Assembly: GCA_913009635.1 (NCBI GenBank)
Contig: CAJVXI010000007.1
Span: forward strand, 1-43,081
Direction: 5' to 3'
DNA from: an uncultured bacterium
Lineage (GTDB): Bacteria; Patescibacteriota; Minisyncoccia; UBA6257; UBA9933
Length of the DNA: 43,081 bases
A program made the position numbers and the translations under genes. Position 1 is the first letter of the stretch; every line of letters begins with the position of its first letter. Below, piece by piece: positions 7,974-16,700 of this stretch. A model generated the notes under the pieces. That model saw only the letters and a program-made list of their open reading frames with translations. It searched no databases and was not told where the DNA came from.

Positions 7974-8657
7974 ATGGAACTAGGCGTACAAAAACGAGAA
8001 ATATTCGGGAAAAAGGTAAAAGCATTACGAGAGCAGGAACTAATCCCCGCGGAATTATATGGTCATGGATTTGAGAATTTACATCTTAGTGTTTCAGCTA
8101 AGAATTTTTCGCGCGTTTTTAAGGAGGCCGGCGAGAGTACGGTAATTAAATTAAAAGTGGAAGGGGGAGACGAAAAAGAGAAAAGCAGCGAATTAAATGT
8201 TTTGATTCATGATATTCAGAAAAATGCTTTAACCGATGAAATTTCTCATATTGATTTTTATCAAGTGAGAATGGATGAGAAAATTAAAACCACCGTTCCT
8301 TTGATATTTGTCGGAGAAGCGCCAGGAGTTAAAGAAAAAGGAGGAATTTTAATTAAGGCAGTTAAAGAAATTGAAGTTGAATCCTTACCGGCTGATTTGC
8401 CGAACAATATATCTATTAATATTGATGTGCTTGATGATATTGGTAAGAGTATTCATATGAAAGACATTAAAATTGACGAAAAAGTTAAGGTTTTGATTGA
8501 CGCCGAAACTGTAATAACTACTATTACTGAACCTGCAAAAGAAGAGGAGAAAGCGGAAGAAGTCAGCGTTGAAGATGTTAAGGTTGAAGGCGAAGAAGAG
8601 AAAGAGAAGAAAGAAAGAGAAGAAACAACAGAAGAAAAGAAAAAAGAAGGAAAATAA
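7974..8657 (+). CDS. rplY: 50S ribosomal protein bL25 (CTC form)
   Basis: R..FGKKVKALREQELIPAELYGHG, IDFYQV, charged C-terminal tail. Confidence 0.88.
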   Translation: MELGVQKREIFGKKVKALREQELIPAELYGHGFENLHLSVSAKNFSRVFKEAGESTVIKLKVEGGDEKEKSSELNVLIHDIQKNALTDEISHIDFYQVRMDEKIKTTVPLIFVGEAPGVKEKGGILIKAVKEIEVESLPADLPNNISINIDVLDDIGKSIHMKDIKIDEKVKVLIDAETVITTITEPAKEEEKAEEVSVEDVKVEGEEEKEKKEREETTEEKKKEGK

Positions 8658-8668
8658 CTTTATATAAT

Positions 8669-10183
8669 ATGAGGCCTCGTAATCTAATTGATATTAAATG
8701 CTCGAGGCGTAATCCTGAGCATCTTGGCAAAAAGAGGATTAATCTTAATAGCTCTCAGATAATTTTTATTCCAATTAAATCTTTAATAAGGACAACTCTT
8801 GTTATTTTAGTTGTCCTTTCTTTTGTTTTCGGCTCTGTTATGGCGCCGATTGATAATGATTTTTTGACCCAAGCGGCTCAAAATAACGAAGAAAGAGCTC
8901 AATTAGAAATTCAATTAGCTGACCTTGAAAGCCAGATTTCAGAATATGAAGAAACTATCTTGGGATACAAATCTCAGGGTAAAAATTTAAAGTCAGAGAT
9001 TAGTCGTCTTAACGCTAAGGTTTCTAAAATCAATCTTCAAATAAAAGCCATTAATTTAAGTTTAAAGAAACTTGATCGAAATATTGTTGATACTCAATCT
9101 CAAATTAGTCAGACCGAAATAAATATTAATTTTAATAAAGAAACATTATCACAACTTCTTCAAAATATATATGAAAATGAAGCAGAAAATTTAATTGAAG
9201 TGCTGTTAAAAAATTCAAAGTTGTCAGATTTTTTCGGTAATTTAAATAGCTTACTTGCTATTCAGGATAGTTTAAGAATATCTCTTCAAAAAATAGTTGA
9301 ACTTCATCATGAATTGATTGACCAGAAAGAAATATTGGCTTTAGAGAGGGTTGATGCTATTGCGCTTAAAAATTATCAAGGCGCTCAAAAATCCAATATT
9401 CAAAAGATTAAAACAAAAAAAGACAATCTTCTTGTAATTACCAAAGGAGAGGAATCAAAATACACAGAGCTTTTAGCGAAAACCGAAAAAACAGCGGCTG
9501 AAATACGAAAACAGATTTTTAAATTAATCGGCGGTGGTGAACTGTCTTTTGAAGATGCTTATAATCTTGCAAAATTTGCCGAACAAACAACAAATATAAG
9601 AGCAGCCTTGATTTTAGCGGTATTAGACCAAGAATCCGCTTTGGGACGCAATGTCGGAAGGTGTAAATATGAAATCGCAATGCATCCAACAAGAGATATA
9701 CCGCCATTTTTAGCGATTATAAAAGAATTAAATCTTACGAAAAATCTTGAATCAGGAATAATAAAAGTTTCTTGCGCTATTAGCGCTGATGGCGCGTATG
9801 GAGGAGCAATGGGCCCGGCGCAATTTATTCCTTCAACTTGGGCGATATATGGAGGATACAAGAAAAACAGTTCCGGTATTTGGAAGCATAGCTCCAGCAA
9901 GGATTATATCGGGAAAATTACCGGCAATAAACCATCTTCTCCATGGCGAAATACTGACGCTTTTATTGCTACTGCTTTATATTTGAAAGACGCTTATAAT
10001 TCGAAATCTTGTCGAAATTATAGTCAAAGAATACCGAGTCAATCGCAGATGCTGCAAGAGCGCTGCGCCGCGGCAAAATATTATGCCGGTGGAAGATGGT
10101 ATTATTATCGCTGGGCTTACGGTGAACCAGTAATAGAAAGAGCTGATAGGTTTCAAAAATACATAAACATTTTAAATTCTTAA
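8669..10183 (+). CDS. Coiled-coil peptidoglycan hydrolase with lytic transglycosylase-like C-terminal domain
   Basis: N-terminal TM, long coiled coil, ILAVLDQESALGRNVG...GAMGPAQFIPSTWAIYG. Confidence 0.75.
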   Translation: MRPRNLIDIKCSRRNPEHLGKKRINLNSSQIIFIPIKSLIRTTLVILVVLSFVFGSVMAPIDNDFLTQAAQNNEERAQLEIQLADLESQISEYEETILGYKSQGKNLKSEISRLNAKVSKINLQIKAINLSLKKLDRNIVDTQSQISQTEININFNKETLSQLLQNIYENEAENLIEVLLKNSKLSDFFGNLNSLLAIQDSLRISLQKIVELHHELIDQKEILALERVDAIALKNYQGAQKSNIQKIKTKKDNLLVITKGEESKYTELLAKTEKTAAEIRKQIFKLIGGGELSFEDAYNLAKFAEQTTNIRAALILAVLDQESALGRNVGRCKYEIAMHPTRDIPPFLAIIKELNLTKNLESGIIKVSCAISADGAYGGAMGPAQFIPSTWAIYGGYKKNSSGIWKHSSSKDYIGKITGNKPSSPWRNTDAFIATALYLKDAYNSKSCRNYSQRIPSQSQMLQERCAAAKYYAGGRWYYYRWAYGEPVIERADRFQKYINILNS

Positions 10184-10233
10184 AAATTAATTTTTATTTA
10201 GTATTTTTTAAATATTTATATTATAATTATCAA

Positions 10234-11523
10234 ATGAAGCCGATTATTGAATTAAAGGGTGTTGATTTTTATTATGACAAGGGTAAACCATCAGAAGTTC
10301 ATGCTTTGAGGGATGCTAATTTAGAGATTAAGCCGGGGGAATATATTAGCTTTTTCGGGCCTTCTGGCTGCGGAAAATCAACAATTCTTTACATTATTTC
10401 CGGAGTTGAACAACCGGAAAAAGGAAAAGTTATTGTTAATGGCCAGGATTTAATAGATTTTTCTTTTAAAGAATTGGCTGTTTATCGTCAGCTTGGGATA
10501 GGTATAATTTTTCAAAATTTTAATCTTATTCCTTCAATTAAAAATATTGAAAACGTCGCTTTACCGATGGCTTTTTTGGGTATTTCGCCTAATATAAGGA
10601 AGAAAAAAGCAATGGAAATTTTTGAGCGTTTAGGAATTGCTGATTTAGCAAATCGTTATCCTTATGAGCTTTCTGGCGGTCAACAGCAAAGAGTTGGTAT
10701 TGCTCGGGCTTTAGCCAATGACCCGCCAATTATTTTAGCAGATGAACCAATAGGTAATCTTGATTCAGATAACGCCACCAAAGTTCTCAATCTCTTAAAA
10801 GAATTTAACTTAAAAGACGGCAAAACAATTATTATGGTTACGCACGAAGCATGGAGTTTACGCGATGTTGGAAGAATTTTTTATATGAGAGATGGGGCTA
10901 TTACTAAAGTTGAAACTAGGAAGCCGGAAAAAGTAAAAAAAATCAATTCTTCTTATTATTACAAAAAACTTTTTCCCGAGCTGCCAACTATTGAGACGCG
11001 TTCTAAAACTTTAGCTACCCTTATTCTTAGGGGTTATTCACAACAGGAAATTAAAAGATTGGAGTATTTTCTTACTCAGCGCTTTAAAAATCAGATTGAT
11101 AAAGATTTATTAAGAAGAGTTTTAGACAGGCCATTTAAAGAAAACGGAGTTGGGCTTTGGAAACAAAAAGCCGAGAAAATTGCTGAATACGTTGAAGGAG
11201 TAATTAAAGAAGAGAAAGAATTGGAAATTCTTTACAAAAAACTTGAGAAAAATCCAGAAGAACCTCTTTATGAAGAAGTTCAACGAATTTATAGCTGGCT
11301 GCTTGAAGGTTGCAGTTTTACTTTGACGCCGTTTCAAAAAGAGCGGATGAATGAAGCTATTAATGAACGAATAAGAAATATTATTACTGCTGAGAATTTT
11401 CAAAAGATTCTTGATTTAGCCAAAGACAGAGGAGGAGTTGGCTTAAGAATAAAGACAAGCTTAAAAATAGCTGAAAAATTAGAAACTATTTTAGGAAGAA
11501 GCAAAAGTAATTTAGTAATATAA
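10234..11523 (+). CDS. MacB/LolD-type ABC transporter ATPase with long C-terminal extension
   Basis: GPSGCGKST, LSGGQQQRVGIARAL, ILADEPIGNLDS; ~200-aa extra C-terminal region. Confidence 0.9.
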   Translation: MKPIIELKGVDFYYDKGKPSEVHALRDANLEIKPGEYISFFGPSGCGKSTILYIISGVEQPEKGKVIVNGQDLIDFSFKELAVYRQLGIGIIFQNFNLIPSIKNIENVALPMAFLGISPNIRKKKAMEIFERLGIADLANRYPYELSGGQQQRVGIARALANDPPIILADEPIGNLDSDNATKVLNLLKEFNLKDGKTIIMVTHEAWSLRDVGRIFYMRDGAITKVETRKPEKVKKINSSYYYKKLFPELPTIETRSKTLATLILRGYSQQEIKRLEYFLTQRFKNQIDKDLLRRVLDRPFKENGVGLWKQKAEKIAEYVEGVIKEEKELEILYKKLEKNPEEPLYEEVQRIYSWLLEGCSFTLTPFQKERMNEAINERIRNIITAENFQKILDLAKDRGGVGLRIKTSLKIAEKLETILGRSKSNLVI

Positions 11524-11533
11524 TAAAATAAAT

Positions 11534-12787
11534 ATGGACCCACAAAAACTTCAAGAGCCAAAATATTTTATTAGTGAATCCAAGGGCCATCATTTGAGAA
11601 TGGGCGATCTTTTTCGACTTTCTTTAAGAGTTTTTCGGATACGGCCTTTGAGAACTTTTTTGACGATTTTTGGAATTTCTTTGGGTATTGGCACCGTGCT
11701 TTTCTTGGTTTCTTTGGGATACGGTCTTCAGTATGTTTTAATCGGGAAACTCGCAACTACTGAAGATTCTCTTATTAGTTTGGAGGCTTTTTATCCAATT
11801 GAAAGTGGTTTAAGTATAAGCAGCGATGATATTAATAGTATTATTGATTTAGAAGAAAGCGAAGAAATCAGTCCAGTATCGGAATTCGCAGGCGAGGTAA
11901 CAACAGATTCATTTTCAGGATTTCTTTTAATGAAAATAATTAAACCGAATTACTTTCGGCTTTCCGGCTTAAAACCTGACATTGGTTCGGTCTTTACCGA
12001 AGAAGAAGAGTCAGTGGTTATATCCAATACGGCATTAAAACTACTTGATTTAAAAGAAGATGAGAGTTCTCTTGGAAAGAAACTTTCTTTGAAAATATTT
12101 TATCAAAATGAAGAAGAAATTGACGTAAAAATAGCTGAAGTTTCTTCTGATATTGGTATTAGAGGAATAGTTATTGATGAATTTCAGCCTCCATTTATTT
12201 TTATTCCATTTGATTCTGTCATTGATAAACCGCCTTCTTATCAGCGAGTTCTTGTTAAAGCAAAAGATATTGATAGCGTGGAATTATTAAAAGACAAATT
12301 GATTGAAAAAGGTTTTTTGATTTCCGCGCGTCTTGATTTGGTAAATCAGGCAAAAAAAATAATGAATATTATTACTGTGATATTGGGAATTTTCGGAGTC
12401 GCGGCTTTGGTGGTTTCATCTATCGGAATGTTCAACACAATGATTATCGGTTTTTTGGAAAGAGTGTTTGAAGTTGGTATAATGAAATCAATCGGCGCAA
12501 GCGCTAAAGATATTCGTAATTTATTTTTAATGGAATCTTTGATTATGGGATTGTTTGGCGGGATAGGAGGAATTTTGATAGGGATTTCAGCAGGTGAAAT
12601 TTTTAATTTTGGTCTTAATTTTTTAGCAAAATATCTTGGAGGAAAGCCAGTTGATTTATTTATTTATCCGTTTCAATTTTTAATTTTTATTATAATAGCT
12701 TCGGGAGTTGTGGGAATTTTGTCAGGTTTTTGGCCAGCTCGTCGAGCTGCCAAGTTATCGCCAAGACAGGCATTTATTAGAAAATAA
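11534..12787 (+). CDS. MacB-like FtsX-family ABC permease
   Basis: Four predicted TM segments, GIMKSIGASAKDIRNLFLMESLIMG motif; adjacent to ATPase. Confidence 0.88.
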   Translation: MDPQKLQEPKYFISESKGHHLRMGDLFRLSLRVFRIRPLRTFLTIFGISLGIGTVLFLVSLGYGLQYVLIGKLATTEDSLISLEAFYPIESGLSISSDDINSIIDLEESEEISPVSEFAGEVTTDSFSGFLLMKIIKPNYFRLSGLKPDIGSVFTEEEESVVISNTALKLLDLKEDESSLGKKLSLKIFYQNEEEIDVKIAEVSSDIGIRGIVIDEFQPPFIFIPFDSVIDKPPSYQRVLVKAKDIDSVELLKDKLIEKGFLISARLDLVNQAKKIMNIITVILGIFGVAALVVSSIGMFNTMIIGFLERVFEVGIMKSIGASAKDIRNLFLMESLIMGLFGGIGGILIGISAGEIFNFGLNFLAKYLGGKPVDLFIYPFQFLIFIIIASGVVGILSGFWPARRAAKLSPRQAFIRK

Positions 12788-12801
12788 TAAACATAATACA
12801 A

Positions 12802-12832
12802 ACTATGCGAATGAATGCGAATATTGCGAATA
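12802..12832 (+). repeat. Left inverted repeat (gcgaat units) of GxxExxY element
   Basis: actatgcgaatgaatgcgaatattgcgaata. Confidence 0.75.
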
Positions 12833-13218
12833 AAATAGTTTATCTAGAATTATCCTATAAAATAGTTGGTGTTTCATATAAAATTCAGAATGAATTGGGA
12901 AGATTTTGTACTGAAAAACAATACGCAAATACTTTTGAAAATGAATTAAAAAAATTAAAAATAATATATAAAAGAGAAAAATATCTGCCGATTCAAATAA
13001 ATAATAAGAATATGGGGAAGAATTGGGCTGATTTTATTATTGAAGAAAAAGTCGTTATTGATCTAAAAGCAAAACCATATATTGAGCGATCTGATTATTA
13101 TCAAATGCAAAGATATCTCAATTTAGCTAATATAAAATTAGGATTAATTATTAATTTTCAGAATAAATATTTAAAACCAAAACGTGTTTTAAATTCGCAG
13201 TATTCGCAAAATTCGTAG
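12805..13218 (+). CDS. GxxExxY protein (PD-(D/E)XK-like)
   Basis: YKIQNELGRFCTEKQYANTFENEL, DFIIEEKVVIDLKA; both ORF ends lie in inverted repeats. Confidence 0.82.
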   Translation: MRMNANIANKIVYLELSYKIVGVSYKIQNELGRFCTEKQYANTFENELKKLKIIYKREKYLPIQINNKNMGKNWADFIIEEKVVIDLKAKPYIERSDYYQMQRYLNLANIKLGLIINFQNKYLKPKRVLNSQYSQNS

Positions 13219-13220
13219 TT
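13190..13220 (-). repeat. Right inverted repeat of GxxExxY element
   Basis: aaattcgcagtattcgcaaaattcgtagttt; reverse complement resembles the left arm. Confidence 0.75.
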
Positions 13221-13227
13221 TAGCATT

Positions 13228-13653
13228 ATGTTTATAAAGCCGATTAAAATTTTATCCGTTGAAGACGACGAATTTATCAGAATTTTTTTAAAAGATATTT
13301 TTTGGCTTCATGGCGCCAAAGATAATTATAAACTTCAATTGGTTGATAATCTTAGCGACGCGGAGAAATTTTTAGTTAAACCAGAAACTAAACCAGATTT
13401 AATTTTTTTGGATTTAATGATGCCGGAGCGTAAAAATGAAGGCGTTAATAAAGAAGCAGGTTTTCATTTTCTGAAAAAATTAAAATCTAATCCCCAAACT
13501 AAAGATATTAAAATAGTTATTTTTTCCGCTTATCGTGACAAAAAGATAAGAGATCGAGTTTTAAAATTAGGAGCAGATAGATTTTTAATTAAAGGCGAGT
13601 GTTTACCACAGGGAATAATTAAGGTTGCTAATGAAATATTAGGCAGAAAGTAG
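13228..13653 (+). CDS. Response regulator receiver domain protein
   Basis: VEDDE, DLIFLDLMMPE, IVIFSAY, GADRFLIKG. Confidence 0.88.
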   Translation: MFIKPIKILSVEDDEFIRIFLKDIFWLHGAKDNYKLQLVDNLSDAEKFLVKPETKPDLIFLDLMMPERKNEGVNKEAGFHFLKKLKSNPQTKDIKIVIFSAYRDKKIRDRVLKLGADRFLIKGECLPQGIIKVANEILGRK

Positions 13654-13710
13654 TTATTAACAACGACAAAGCTTTTTAAAAGTAATATAATTAAAGCAAA
13701 CTCTATAAAT

Positions 13711-16700
13711 ATGCTAATTAAGCGTGGACATATGAATAAGATATTGATGTGGGTTTTGGTTTTGGGAATAATCGTGGTTTCTGCGGTGGTTTTTTATCAA
13801 TCAAAAACGCTTTTTGGCGCCAATTATACTTTTACCCAGACAGATTGGTTGGGTAATGCTTCATCAACTGCCACTGCTATTCATTCAACAAACCAAAATA
13901 ATTGGACTTATTTTAAAAACGCTTCTTCAAGTATAAAAATATCGGTTGGTGGAGAAATTTCTTTAGCCACTTCAACTGCGTCATCTACGCAAACTTCTAA
14001 CGCTGATTTTAATGCTGGGACTACCAGCCAGACTCAAGTAGTTAGTAATAGTGTGATATTGGGATCTTCAGGAACTGGTTGGGCAAGGACTAGTATTGAT
14101 GGAACGAGTTTATATTTTTCTACTGCTGTAGGTTCTGACGGTTATGCCAGGATAAGTTATTATAGAAATAGCGGAACCTATTTAAAATTTGTCCGTTGCA
14201 CGAATAGCAGCTGTTCAGCTAAAAATACCACTGCAGTTGATTCAACTGCGAATGTGGGATTATGGACATCTCTTGCTTTGGGTTCTGACGGTTATGCAAG
14301 GATCAGTTATTATGATACAGATAATGACAATCTTAAATTTGTTCAGTGCACTAATGATGATTGTACGGCTAAAAATATAACTACTATTGATTCTACTGGA
14401 AATGTTGGCGAGTATACTGCTCTTGCTATGGGTTCTGACGGTTACGCCAGGATAGCTTATCGTGATGGAACCAATAGTAGTTTGAAATTTGTTCAATGCA
14501 CTAATACTGACTGTTCTGCTAATAATATTACTACAATTACTTCAAGTGCAGGTTATTATAATAGTATCGACATTGGGTCTGACGGTTATGCTAGGATAGC
14601 ATACACTAATAATAGTAGTTCCGTTAAATTTGTTCAATGCACTAATGATGACTGTTCAACAAAAAATATTAATACAGTAGCGAGTATAGACCATAGTGCT
14701 GGAGATACCGGGGTTGTTATGGGTTTAGACGGTTATGCCAGAGTTCTTTTTTCCGGATATAATGGTGGATACCGGGCTTTTTACGTCCAGTGCACCAATA
14801 ATGATTGTTCTACTAAAAATATTACTACTATTGGCAGTTCAGGTCCGACTAGTTTTTATCCCGTTTCTTTTACTTTAGGTACTGACGGTTATGCCAGAGT
14901 TGTTCGTATGAATAATTATAATCTTTACCTTACTCAGTGCAGCGATGATAATTGCTCCACAAAGAGTGACACTACTATTCATACGGGAACTCCTTATGAT
15001 ACTGGTAGATATAGTTCCGTTGCGTTGAATGGTAGTGATTATGGAAGAATAAGCTATTATCGTTCTTCAGGTACTGCATATTTTGCTTACGAATACGCTA
15101 CTTATTACTCCTCCGGTACCTTCATCTCCGATTCTATAAACGTTGGGCAGTCTACGGCTTCCTGGGGCAATCTATCATGGAGTGAATCAGGAACAGGAAC
15201 TACAACCATAAAAGCTCGAACTGACGCGGATGGCGATTTTTCTAACGCTACTGTTTGGGGAAATTGTTCTAATATTGCTAATGGAGCGGCTATTTCTACT
15301 GGGGCATGTTCAACTAATGGACATCAATATATTCAATATCAGGCATCGCTTTCTGGAGACACCTCAAACACTCCTTCTTTGGATGATATAACTATTGAGT
15401 ACAATTATTACGCTACTTCTTCGCAAACTTTAATTTCTTCTCCATACAATTCTTCTGAGAGCACAAACGCAATGGGTTCTATAAATTGGGATGAAGATGT
15501 GAGTTTGCCTTCTGGTACGACTGTAACAGCTTCTTTAAGAACTGCTTCTACTTCAGCTGCAATAAGTTCAGCTACTTGGTTTGATTTTACAAACGGTACT
15601 GCAAATTGTTCAAAAACCATTGGTTCGGTAAGTTGTCCTTCTTCGGCATTGGCAGCTGGGCTAAAGGACTCAACAAATAATCAATGGTTTCAGTATAAAA
15701 CAACTTTAACATCAAATGGCGATAATGCGCCAACAGTTAGTGAGGTAAGAATTCAGTATGTTGTTAATGCTCCGCCGCAATTTGATTCTAGTTTTGGAAC
15801 TAATGGAATTTCTATTTCACAAGTTGCCACTTCTACCGATAATGATTGGGGCAAAGTGAAGATTCAATATTCTATAAGAGATATAGATACTGCAAGTAGC
15901 ACGAATACGCCAGGTTATAATACTCCTTCTTTTGAATACAATACTGGCTCTGGCTGGAAAAATATTACTTCTGAATATTTAGCTGCCGGAGATTTAAATA
16001 ATAAAGCAGTTAATGAAGGCGCTTATAATATTTATACCGCTACTTGGGATGCTCAATCTCAAGTTTCCGGCACTTATACTGCTTCAGCTCAAGTCAGAGT
16101 AACTATGAACGATAATGAAGTAGCTAACAGCACTGCTCAGGCGACTAGCGGAAATTTTGTTTTGGATACTAAAGACCCAATTATTACAACTTTTACAATT
16201 GATTCTTCGGTTGACACTACTTCTATAAATATCTCCGATGATGTTAATATAAATTATCGTCTTTCCAATAATAGCGATTTATCAGCTGATGGTTCCAATG
16301 CTTCCAGTAGCCAATGGCAAAGTGTAGGCGCCGCTAGTTTAGCCACTAGTACTGCATGGGTTTTTACGGGCTCTCCTTCTTTTGAGATTGCTTATTTGGA
16401 AGTCAGAGATGTTTATGGTAATACCAATTTAACTTCAGCTACTGCTCCTTCAACGCCGACAAATGTTGATATTAAAGATACTTCCAATACTCAAAGTGGT
16501 GAATACAGGCAATTTATTTCTTGGAGTGTTTATTCAGCCACTACTTCCGCTCAATTTAGTAATTATAAAATATACCGTTCAACCAATGGTAGCGATTATC
16601 CACTGCTTACCACTATTGGCGATGTTAATACAAATTATCATAGTGATGATACTGTTTCTTCTTCTACGACTTATTATTATAAATTGACAATTATTGATAG

